Source: Meghimatium bilineatum (lineage: Eukaryota; Mollusca; Gastropoda; Stylommatophora; Philomycidae). Taken from it: 64,000 nucleotides of DNA. The notes beneath the pieces were generated by a model. The model was given only the letters and a program-made list of their open reading frames with translations. It was not told the origin of the DNA and searched no databases. This document shows, piece after piece, positions 1 to 9,800 of this stretch. Both the position numbers and the translations under genes were made by a program. Each line of letters opens with the position of its first letter. The first letter of the stretch is position 1. Location: positions 46,805,876 through 46,869,875 of the forward strand of contig CM067317.1 of NCBI GenBank assembly GCA_034231615.1, read 5' to 3'.

Positions 1-400
1 CCATGCGCTTTTGTTCTTCTGTTCTTCTCTTTCCTTCCTACCACAACTATGTTTGTCTCTATGTAAGATTTTCTTTTACTGTGTCTTTTGTTTGTCCTGA
101 TGAAGGCTTTTTAATCGAGACGTCGTCGATCACCGTGTCTCGTTGTTAGGTTGTTTTATTCTTAGTTTGGTAACACTTATGTCTATTTTCGTTCATTTTA
201 ATCTATAATGTAAGCCCTGCGTACTTTTTCCGACCTACTTCAGCCTTGTGAGCGTACATCAAGAATGATCAGACAGTTGTAGTGTTGCTTGACATTTTAA
301 TGCAAACACATAGAACTTCATGCAATCAATTTACAATGCGTTTTAGTTTGTGTGTGTCAGGGATGAGATTAACATTATTCTCATGAGCCTATATTAGTGC
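1..400. other. Non-coding stretch, probable retroelement 3' debris
   Basis: No plausible gene. Around 97-130 the sequence reads CTGATGAAGGC...GAGACGTCGTC, a phrase of the kind found near the ends of Penelope-like and other animal retroelements and loosely resembling a hammerhead ribozyme core. Nothing else is recognised. Confidence 0.3.
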
Positions 401-496
401 TAATTGCCGGCAACGTCGCAATTTAAGTACAGTTACTTTATTGTGGATATAGGAAATGAATCACCACCCTCGTTATTTTCATTTACAGCTGTTGCT

Positions 497-935
497 TCTC
501 GTAAGTCATCATCATTAAGTGCCGTTCCGCAACGAAGGTTGGCTGCAACGGATCTCCAACATCCCCTGTCTCTTGTCTTTGTGGTGCATTCTGCTAGACT
601 GTAACCTGTCCATCGTGTGATGTTACTCTCCCACTTGTATCTCTGCCTACCTCTTGCTCGCTTCCCTTTGACTTTACCCTCAAGTAAGGTCTTCAATAAG
701 GTGTCATGTCTTTTAATGTGTCCAAAATATTTTATTTGCCTGATCTTTATTTCTCTTAGTAGTTCTTTTTTTAATATTAAGTGTCTTTGGCACCTCTTTA
801 TTTGTTTTTTTCTCTTTCCATGATGTTCTCCCTATTCTTCTATATACCCACATCTCAAATGCATCAATTCTGTCTTGTAATTGTTTATTTAGTGTCCATG
901 ATTCTGAGCCATACATTAATATAGAATAGATATAT
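497..935 (-). mobile_element. Non-LTR retrotransposon fragment, family 1 (RT C-terminal)
   Basis: The minus strand reads in two frames joined by a frameshift near 700-715. The upstream part has YGSESWTLNKQ and EMWVYRRIGRTSWKEKK, the downstream part KGKRARGRQRYKWESNI and a final DRGCWRSVAANLRCG. This is the post-RT tail of an endonuclease-reverse transcriptase LINE. Copies of the same family lie at about 22985-23345, 26325-27020 and 28810-29520. It is 5'-truncated and dead; the clade is not assigned. Confidence 0.8.
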
Positions 936-1162
936 CTCGTAAGTAAACAATGTTAAAAATGTCATCGAGATCAATTTCTCTACCGCAGGACAGAGTAGCA
1001 GTGTAAGCCATCGGGTCTTGTTGCTCTGAACACGCACATGACGAAGCACACAAATGAAAGTGACATATTCCAAACGTCGGTCTCTCGACTGCCTCAATCC
1101 ACTAATCTCAAAATCAAACAAATTGAATTTTTTTTGCAGATCGAACTCACTGAATCATTAAG

Positions 1163-1321
1163 TCCCACCGAAGACGGATGTGTCGGTCTATGGGCGCAAA
1201 TTAAACTGCAACACAACACATTTCCTTTCTCTGGACTATATCCTGCTGGAAATATAGTAGGATCATGGTGCTGCCACAAGGGAGACCCAGCGGGAGTTTG
1301 AGAATGAACGCTGAAGAAGAA
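1163..1321 (-). mobile_element. SINE family A, complete copy with target duplication
   Basis: A 159-bp copy lies antisense to the window. It begins CCCACCGAAGACGGATGTGT and ends GAGAATGAACGCTGAAGAAG. Direct repeats gaatcattaag (1152-1162) and gaatcataaag (1322-1332) flank it, as expected for LINE-driven insertion. Other copies are at 45070-45240, 49460-49620, 52402-52557 and a partial one at about 22310-22390. Confidence 0.8.
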
Positions 1322-1428
1322 GAATCATAAAGTTGCTGTTCATAAATTACCGTACCCATTTGTTCGGCAATATTTGACCCCCCTCCCTACTCCCTTAACA
1401 ACTTGTCAAGAGCACTAACTCACAACTT

Positions 1429-1663
1429 CTTCTTCTTCTGCGTTCGTTCTCAAACTCCTGCAGATTTACAGCATTTCTGCGATATTTGCGCCTTTCGTCC
1501 TGACACATCCGACTTCAGCATGACTTCGGGTCTCTGACCCTATATGGGATGGGACAGCCAACGCCATCGCATAACCTCCTTAGTCGCCTTTTACGACATG
1601 CGTGGAAGGTAAACAGTGTTGCTATTCTTTGCTCCCCATTCAGGCCCCGGCAACACACTGGCG
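1429..1663 (+). mobile_element. SINE family B, complete copy with target duplication
   Basis: This 235-bp element starts CTTCTTCTGCGTTCGTTCTC and ends GGCCCCGGCAACACACTGGCG. It is flanked by actcacaactt at 1418-1428 and 1664-1674. Landmarks are CCTCCTTAGTCGCC and GTGTTGCTATTCTTTGCTCC. Read in the opposite direction its tail is GAACGCAGAAGAAG, the same tail as SINE A and several LINEs here. Confidence 0.8.
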
Positions 1664-1940
1664 ACTCACAACTTGATTCAACACGTTTTCCGTCGTCGAC
1701 CGCATCGCATACTTAACAAGGATGCGATTATATTCAAGACGTGCAACGTGTATAATCTCATCGATCGACACAGACATCAATAACACACATACTGCACAGG
1801 TACGTAAATTCCTCGAGGAACACACATGTTTTTAACATTAGTAAGTGCCAGAAGGTATCAATACTACAATGACCAAATTAGGCCTACATGTAAATATAAA
1901 AAAACATAAACACGATTACTTCAGATGATAAAATGAGCAA

Positions 1941-2345
1941 ATGAATTTTTTTTCCCCCATTATTCAATTATTACTGAGTTTTGAGAACAAATGTCTTCGT
2001 ATGATAACTAACACCCATTGGAGTGAATTCAAATCGAATGATAAAATCAGAGAAGAGACACATCAAAATTTCATCACAGATGTTATCAGAAAACGACGTT
2101 GGTCCTACATTGGGCATGTCCTACGCGCAGACACCAACAGAATAAGCCATCAATCTCTTGAATGGATACACACAGGCAAAAGAGAAAGGGGTAGACCAAA
2201 AGAAACAACCAGAAGAACAATACTTAGAGAAAGTAAAACAACCAATATGCATACTATTCAAGAACTGCACAGAATAGCTTTGAACAGACAGAATTGGAGA
2301 GATCTGACCTCTGCCCTATGCGCTAACTTCAGCGCAAAAGGAAAT
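1941..2345 (+). mobile_element. Non-LTR retrotransposon 3' fragment, family 2
   Basis: The open frame carries FENKCLRMITNTHWSEFKSN, RRWSYIGHVLRAD, GKRERGRPKETTRRTI and NRQNWRDLTSALCAN. This order is typical of the C-terminus after the RT domain in animal LINEs. The reading frame continues past the LINE end into unrelated sequence, so the 184-aa ORF is not a gene product. The piece at about 24800-24890 (FDNKCYRRLLRIS) is similar. Confidence 0.75.
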
Positions 2346-2639
2346 GAATTATTCAATTATTTACATTCAAATTCAAACTATTTAATTGGTGTATACACAT
2401 CGTTTTTGTTGACATCGGCTTTTGTCAAGCCCCTCCACCTTTCCACCATTTTCCCTTGTCAAACTATTTCAGACACCACCCCTCTCCAATTTTGACAAAC
2501 TTTATGGACAACCCCTATGGATGCAGAGATGAATTCACTTTTGTGGACTCATCCAGTTCAAGGCTTTGATCACGTCCATAATCTCCATAGTAATGCTTCT
2601 TGTCCTAATCTTATGGTCCATGTCGTGTGGTGTTGGTTA

Positions 2640-3290
2640 TCATGTCTTTCCACAGCCTACTATTTCGTGCAGAAAAGGAGAACATCAACATACAGATAAT
2701 CAATAAACAACTAAAACAAGCAGATGAATTAAAATATCTGGGCAGCACATTGAGATACGACGGCAGACAAGAGACGGAGATAAACGCAAGATGGAATAAG
2801 GCCTGTTAGGTCATTGGTCAATTAACACCATTACTAAGAAACAAAGATATTACACTAGAAACAAAGAAAGCGCTATTCAACACCATTTTTTTTACCAACG
2901 CTGTGTTATCAGTGTCAAACTTGGACATTAGATTCGAGAACAATTCATAAGATTAACACCACTGAAATGAAATGTGTGAGACGTATGATTGGAGTTAGCT
3001 TGAGAGACAAAATCAGGAATGAAGCACTAAGGAAACAATTAGGGATCAAATCAACAATAGAATATATCCAGAAACAACAAGTCAAATGGTATGGCCACAT
3101 AACCAGACAGAAAGAGCAAAGTAATATTTAAAAAAAACACTTAACAAACGATACGAAAACAGTCGACCTATTGGACGCCCTCGTAAAAGGTGGATAGACA
3201 GTTAGAGACACCCGGAAATATAACAGCGGAAGAGGCAAATAGAAGGGCAAAAGACCGTACAATCACCCTCCCCTTAACACCGAAAGGTAC
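2640..3290 (+). mobile_element. Non-LTR retrotransposon 3' fragment, family 3 (degenerate)
   Basis: Broken frames read LKYLGSTLRYDGRQETEINA, then EMKCVRRMIGVSLRDKIRNE and IEYIQKQQVKWYGHITRQKE. Several frameshifts and stops interrupt it. The same family recurs at about 29560-29985, 31250-31690, 52125-52760 (minus) and 55300-55620. Confidence 0.7.
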
Positions 3291-3309
3291 ATGAGGACAG
3301 AAAGAAGAT

Positions 3310-3780
3310 CAAGACTATTTCGTGTGCTGTCAATCATTTCTGTTCTCCCATGTTCCGAATCTAAGCTGTCAAATATCTTCTCTCTTGGTCTTCACATACC
3401 CTTTTTGATCTTCCATTTGCCTGTTGTCCCGATGTGCTCCATCTCTTTTCTCTTCTCACGATGTGTCCAAGAAATATGGACTGTCTCTTTCTGATGCGGG
3501 TATGTAGCACTCTTTTTGAACTAACTTCTTTCAAGGTATCTTAAGTACGTTTTTTTTATCTGTCCATGGTGTCCTTAATATTCTTCTATAAAATCACATT
3601 TCTGCTACCTTAATATAATTTTTCACCGTTCTACTGTGTGTCCAATATTAACTTCCATACACCAGAATTGATTCTACATAAGTTCTAAGAGCTCTTTTTC
3701 TCACAAAGATATATTACATAGGATTACCTTTATATTGTGACATGTTGCATTTGCCTGGGCAGTTATACATTTGACTTCTT
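3310..3780 (-). mobile_element. LINE 3' fragments, family 4
   Basis: On the minus strand, 3490-3780 gives remnants of a YGSE-type RT C-terminus and is clearly similar to 25025-25325. The 3310-3490 part resembles the LINE tail region at 28380-28620 and 56310-56560. No intact frame remains. Confidence 0.55.
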
Positions 3781-4130
3781 TAATATGAGGGTGAGTCAAT
3801 AAATAAGTCACAACGTTCTGTGGGATGGCAGGAGAATGTAGTAGGTGGTTCTAAAGGTTACATTAGGTGACAGCAACATCTAACTTTATGTTCCCGTTCG
3901 TTAGGTGACGCCAGGAATTACATGCGTATGAACAAAATGGCGATTGTATTTACGGAGTGTACTGTTGTGCGTTATTTTTTGGGGAAAGGACATTCATAAG
4001 GAATTTCTTCCGATTTGTGCTACCAAATGTTTGTCCTATAAAGCGGTGCACAATTGTGTAAACCATTTTCTCATGGACGATTTAAAAATTGTTGGTGAAA
4101 ACCAATCTGGCTGTACGTTGAGATTGCAAC

Positions 4131-4685
4131 AGGTGGAGGAGATGGGATCCGTGCAGAGGGTGAGGAGATGTGATCCGTGCAGAGGGTGGAGGAGATGTGA
4201 TCCGTGCAGAGGGTGGAGGAGATGTGATCCGTGCAGAGGGTGGAGGAGATGGGATCCGTGCAGAGGGTGGAGGAGATGAGATCCGCGCAGAGGGTGGAGG
4301 AGATGTGATCCGTGCAGAAGGTGGAGGAGATGAGATCCGTGCAGAGGGTGAGGAGATGTGATCCGTGCAGAGGGTGAGGAGATGTGATCCGTGCAGAGGG
4401 TGGAGGAGATGTGATCCGTGCAGAGGGTGGAGGAGATGTGATCCGTGCAGAGGGTGGAGGAGATGTGATCCGTGCAGAGGGTGAGGAGATGTGATCCGTG
4501 CAGAGGGTGGAGGAGATGAGATCCGCGCAGAGGGTGGAGGAGATGTGATCCGTGCAGAAGGTGGAGGAGATGAGATCCGTGCAGAGGGTGAGGAGATGTG
4601 ATCCGTGCAGAGGGTGGAGGAGATGTGATCCGTGCAGAGGGTGGAGGAGATGTGATCCGTGCAGAGGGTGGAGGAGATGACTAGA
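4131..4685 (+). repeat. 27-bp minisatellite inside the mariner transposase
   Basis: About 20 tandem units have the core GATGTGATCCGTGCAGAGG. Most are 27 bp, a few 24-26 bp. In one frame the unit reads VIRAEGGGD. Just after the array the transposase resumes (RRVTTNSVEAVIGWSHGT). The unit matches the transposase's own VEEMIRA coding segment with one base added, so the array looks like a local expansion of transposase codons. Long antisense and sense ORFs here are artefacts. Confidence 0.9.
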
Positions 4686-4960
4686 GATGACAGGCGAGTA
4701 ACGACAAACTCTGTTGAAGCTGTTATAGGGTGGTCACACGGTACATAATACAACATAATGCATGATCGATTGGAATTTAAGAACGTGTGCTCAAGGTGGG
4801 TACGGAGACAACTGATTGACAACACAAAATGAACCGATTAAGTCTGTTCTTGCAGCATCTCTGTCGCTACGCAGATAAAGGATAAGACATGATGAGCATG
4901 ATTATTACTAGGGATGAATCATGATTGCATCAATACCAACTCAAATCGTAGTGTTCTTCA

Positions 4961-5449
4961 ATGCAATGGAAACATCCTTCTTTACCATGTGTCCAAAAAC
5001 TCAAGATTACGCCCTCAGCAGGGAAGGTTATGCTGACAGTGTTCTGGGATTGTCAAGGAGTGCTTCTAACCGTTATCAAAAAGAAAGGTGACAATGTGAA
5101 TTTTGAACTGTGTGAACTTCTGTCGATGCTTCGGGAAGCAATTCAAAGAAAGCATATAGACCTGCTGACTAGAGAAGTACTGTTTCTTCATGACAATGCC
5201 AGACCACATATGGATCGATTAACTCAGGCGAGAATTGACCATCTAGGGTGGGAACTTCTGGAAAATCCATCATACAGCCAAGAATTAGCCCCTAACGATT
5301 TACACCTTTTTAGTCCACTGGAAACCCACCTTGGCGGAAGAAATTTCGCAAATGACGCAGAAGTTGAATGTGAAGTGAAACTGTGGTTTAGAAAATTATT
5401 ACACAGTTCTGTGCAGCAGGTTGGGAGGACTGATGATAAAACAATGTGA
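4961..5449 (+). pseudogene. mariner transposase C-terminal half
   Basis: The 162-aa frame has VMLTVFWDCQGVLL, FLHDNARPH (second catalytic aspartate in HDNARPH), and ELAPNDLHLFSPLETHLGGR, in which the third acidic residue of the usual D34D motif (APSDYHLF) has become N-D. Upstream stops and frameshifts separate it from the DNA-binding half, and the array at 4131-4685 disrupts the frame. The host mariner-type cut-and-paste enzyme acts in the nucleus at TA sites; this copy cannot. Confidence 0.85.
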
Positions 5450-5737
5450 TAAGTGCATAAATATTGGTGGAGTTTAGGTGTAAAAATAATCGGCTTCAAA
5501 GATGTTATCGTCTTTATTTTATTTTAGAGCCGTTTGTGACTTACTTATTCACTTCCCCTAATACATTTTTCATCTGATGTTATTAATATTCATAAATATT
5601 TGAATATGTTGACTTGCTTCAGATTCCATTAATTTGATGTTGCATTCTGGAGAACATTTATTCTTTGATGTTACCATTACTTCCGTGTGTATGTTGCTTT
5701 TATATTTTTTTTATTGTATTGTTACACACACAGCCCA

Positions 5738-6365
5738 GACACAACTCTACTGTCGAATTTTCCTGTACCGGAAATATGCTCGTGGAGAGAAAAAGTTTCA
5801 CACCCGATGGGCTCAGGCACAAATAGGGCAATGTCGTTCAGCTCGAGAGCACGCCCTGCTCCCAAACGCGTGGTGAGACTCGGACTTGAACGAGTGGTTT
5901 ACGATGTCAGTGAACGACACATCAGATAAGAAGGCGAATAGCCTGAGTCCATCTCTTCTGTCGAGTTCTTCCTTAATCGAAACCAAGCTCGTGGATGAGA
6001 AAATGTTAAGTACCCGATGGGCACAGGCACAGAACGTCTAATTACACAAGCCAAGTTCACTGACTGTGTGAAACACCCCGTGCGAGATAGACGGGAACGA
6101 CACTCGTCTCTGCGAAGAGTCATTACACACTCGCGTGCCCGTCGACAGATAGGCAGGCTGTCACAGGCTAGGGAAACCCACTACCCGAATTAAAGGCATG
6201 ACAAAACGGATGTACTAGGACTGGGATGTCCGGGCAACAATGTGAGCCAACTGAGGTGAAAATAACTCAGTCCTACTGTGGAACTAGCAGTACAACGTAC
6301 TTCATGCTTCTCGGCGGAAATCACACGATTTATTCGATGTGGTTATAAGAGAACCAACGCAGAAG
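5738..6365 (+). repeat. Unclassified dispersed repeat F, copy 1
   Basis: About 630 bp closely resemble 12948-13660 in the same orientation. Landmarks are CCCGATGGGCTCAGGCAC (repeated internally), CTCGGACTTGAACGAG, CTCTGCGAAGAGTCATTACA and CACAGGCTAGGGAAACCCAC. It ends GAGAACCAACGCAGAAGAAG, the tail shared with SINEs A and B. It has no coding potential and ends about 300 bp before gene A. Confidence 0.75.
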
Positions 6366-6662
6366 AAGATTGTAGGCAAGCCTACTCATTTTTATGTTCT
6401 CTCCCATATTCGATTACTAAAACAGCCTATGCGAATACTGCATAAGCTAATTTATATGTGCAATTCTTGTGTCCTAAATTAGCGTTATACTAACTGGTGT
6501 AATATTTTTGCATTAATAATAAATAAAATATTCGCACATTAGCATTACTATTTTTGCGTTATATATTTGAGTTATAAACTTCCAGTTCTGCTACGCATGT
6601 TCTTAGTGGCAACGTACAGATAACATCAGACTAGAGTGCAGATACTCGCTACTGGAGTCGAT
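6366..6662 (+). other. Region upstream of gene A start
   Basis: AT-rich sequence between repeat F and the first coding exon. A TATATATT stretch near 6561 and the run to the ATG at 6663 could hold a promoter and 5' UTR, but no initiator, CpG-rich segment or 5' splice pattern can be assigned. A non-coding upstream exon may exist outside what can be read. Confidence 0.3.
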
Positions 6663-6833
6663 ATGCATGTTGTAGATTACATTGTGATAGTTATAATAAT
6701 AGCTATATGTCTAGGTATAGGTATCGTGTTTGCTGTGAAGGATTTCAGAAACACCAACAGAATTGTGTACCTGCTTGGAGGAAGGCAAATGTCAATGGTG
6801 CCCATTGGGTTATCAATTTTTTCCACGTTTTCG
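6663..6833 (+). CDS. Gene A coding exon 1
   Basis: It encodes 57 residues: TM1 and the loop KDFRNTNRIVYLLGGRQMSM leading into TM2. The donor is TTTTCG|GTAATT (phase 0). About 31 of 53 residues match gene B exon 1 by hand alignment. Confidence 0.88.
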
Positions 6834-9800
6834 GTAATTGTGTACAGTTATATCATTTCTTATGTGTGTTAGCATGCGATAGATCTATCTTTTGTCATAT
6901 TTAAGCAGTGAGTGGTCGGGCACGAAAGTGGAGCAAATAATAGCAACACGTTGACCTGTCATTCGTGTTACAAGAGGCTACTAAGGAGGCTTGGAATGTG
7001 TTTGTCTGTATAGTCTCGTAGAATGTTCAAGTGACAAAGTGAGAAACCAGGTCGACAAGCGCGGATACTGTACCTAAACTGTAAATCATGACACAACACA
7101 TTCTATATTCCGTATCACGCCCTGCTAATCTGCAGGAGCTTGAGAACTAAAGCAGAAAATGGTGAAGAAATGTTATACGAGTCGCATGTATAAGCATAGC
7201 TAGTTTAGAGATTTTAAATCACACAAAAATCAACTTCATCGGCTAAAGTGAATATTGCACTCCTCAGCAAGAGCCGCAGTGTTTGGCGTAGACAACAAGA
7301 GATCTTCGCAAACATGTTGTGTGTTGCTCGTTCATCACAAGTGATGATGATTAGTTATTACATCCACTATTGAAAATTCAGTTAGCATTATTCACTTGAT
7401 TATGAGTTCGTAAATGGTTAATAAGCACTATTCGTGCCTCAAATGTCTTCGGACAGCTCGACCAGGAAATGACCACCATAGACATTTTGTTGTTGTTGTA
7501 TATCCGTGACTTTCTAGCAACTCTCCGTAGAGAACGCCATGTAGATATAATTTTAGCAAGTTCTTCACATGCATCTTGAGTCTAACGGGAATTTAACCAA
7601 TCCGCTCGACGGCACCAAATCGCCTAGCAACTCTCGTACACGAGATTTTCTGTACTAGACTAACCGTATCTCAAATTCGAACGGATTGGTTCATTCCCGT
7701 TAGACTCAAGAATTTTTAATTTATCCTCTGGCTTCCTTCTTGAATTTACTTGTACATGTATCTTGATCTATTTCAAACGCTTTTAGTGATGTATTTAATG
7801 CGTCCTTGTAGCGATTATTGTGGCTACAATGAGATTGTATGCTCTTGTTCAACTCAAGGATATGAAAATGTCTTTCACTGGATATTTCTATTTAAGTGAG
7901 GAGGAGTTGTGCAAAGCGTCGACTTTACTCTCTTGCCGAATCTCGTCTGAAACCGTTGGCATGACGAAACGAGACGACTGGAGATGAGGTTCGATAAATC
8001 CTACTTCCTAAAGTTCAGATATCAGAGCTCTTGTATGCATAGTATTTTTATGCAAGCTTCATTTAAAGTTATCATGAGATTAGCTATCAGGGCATTACTA
8101 TACAGACACGATGTGTACAAAGAAAGGGGCGGACCATGCAAACAATGGATTACAGTAATGAAGGAGTCAACGAAAACATATATCAACATATGTCAGCATA
8201 TATGTTTTATATGAAGCCCACATTAATGCCCAGCGCTGGATGGTGTCAGGAAAATGTTTCTCCCTCTAGGGCCAGAAAAATGTTTCTCCCTCTAAGGCCA
8301 GATACATGGAACACATTATATGGAACTAAACAACAGCTCACAAACACATGCATATATCACACAATGGCATTGGGTCAAGGGGCATGAGCCCATGGACCGC
8401 TGGATCAGCAAACAACCAACCAACCAACCATATGAAGCACACAAAAATACCACCTCCATAGAACTCTTCCACTCCCGACTTTGCAAGGCACAAAGAGATA
8501 TAAAGCGAAAAGAAAAAAAAAGAAAAAAGGTGATTGACCTGACTCTCCGTTGCAGAGTAGAATGCTTCGTTCATTCTGTCTGCATGGAGATTGCACTACT
8601 TATCACAGCATGTCTTGGAGTCGTTCTAGCTTGAGTCAGGGGTGTACCTATGGTAAGTACTGCACGGTGCGATGAAGATTTGGATTCCCCCCTCCCCCCC
8701 CCCCCCGAAATTGAAAAAAACCCACTGAAAATCCCAAGTAACATTTTACAAGTTTATTATTGCTATCGATTTCATCCACATTTAACAGATCTGGAAAAAA
8801 GACGATAAAGTCAATAAGAAAGCCACATTCACCAACACAAGATGACTATCACATTATGAACAGATCAGAACAAGTTATAATTCTACGTCTCAGAACAGGA
8901 CTCAACCGACTCCGCAGTCACATGTATACAAAGTTCACGATTGGCAACAAGGCCATGCGTACATGTGGACAGGCAGCGGAGTGCCAAACATATACTTCAA
9001 GAATGTTCTGAGCATGAAACGCTGAGGCAGAGGAAACAACACTGGAATCAAAGCTCTATGGGCCACTGTATGAACTACAAAAGACTGAGTTTTATTCAAG
9101 AGACAGAATTACAGATATAGACATGTTTCAAGTGAACGAAAGAAGAAGAAGAATGCACTTTAAACAAAGATATACATAAATTATAAAATGTAAATTTAAA
9201 ATTGATAATTCAATTTACGAGCATTTTTAATTGCGAAGTCATTAATGACTGTGTCGAAGCTAACATTTTACCAGCTCATGTTCGACTGACATAATTGCGT
9301 GGTTGTTAATTAAATCTCAAGTTTCTCTTAGTTTACCTGATACAGTTTTTGTTTAATTTGAGTTTGGTGCAACTCCTTCCATATTTAGCTATACTAACTC
9401 CTAGAGTTAGTAACATGCACAGTAAGATGACAATGTTAGGTACTGAATCGGAAAGCTGTTATTTCTGAATAAAGGCAAGTAATTCCAAAGGCTATTGGTC
9501 CTTCAAATTCAAGGCTGAAGATGCTGCGACAAAATTCATTAGTCGCTTTCTCTCGAGTAAAAATACATCCTTGTCGATGTCATCATCAGGAGAGTTGTGA
9601 AGATCAATGTCCACTCGATCGTCTAACAGTTACTTTGGAGAAAAAGAGCCAAACTTGTCAGCAACCTCATGCAGTTGTTCAAATCATGTTGAAATCTCCT
9701 GATTCACTCTGTCCATGGAAGCGTATATTTCCAACCGAAATTCAATTATGTAGCTTAACCCCGCATCGGCGGCTTCTTCTCCATGATACTTCTTTTTACG

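Larger units (their letters stand above)
3786..5561 (+). mobile_element. mariner-type DNA transposon (defective) with TA duplication
   Basis: The terminal inverted repeats are about 28 bp (TGAGGGTGAGTCAATAAATA at the left, 23 of 28 matching the right end). TA dinucleotides sit outside at 3784-3785 and 5562-5563. Inside, a mariner transposase can be followed from its helix-turn-helix region (about 3950-4130) to the catalytic domain (4960-5450). Frameshifts and stops interrupt it. Without the internal minisatellite the element would be about 1.25 kb, the normal mariner size. It is inactive. Confidence 0.9.

Noticed and set aside
4082-4825. A 247-aa minus-strand ORF rich in Pro and Ser.
   Set aside because: It is the antisense reading of the 27-bp minisatellite.
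6636-6662. Gene A start at 6636.
   Set aside because: That codon is GTG; the first in-frame ATG is 6663 and its protein start aligns with gene B.
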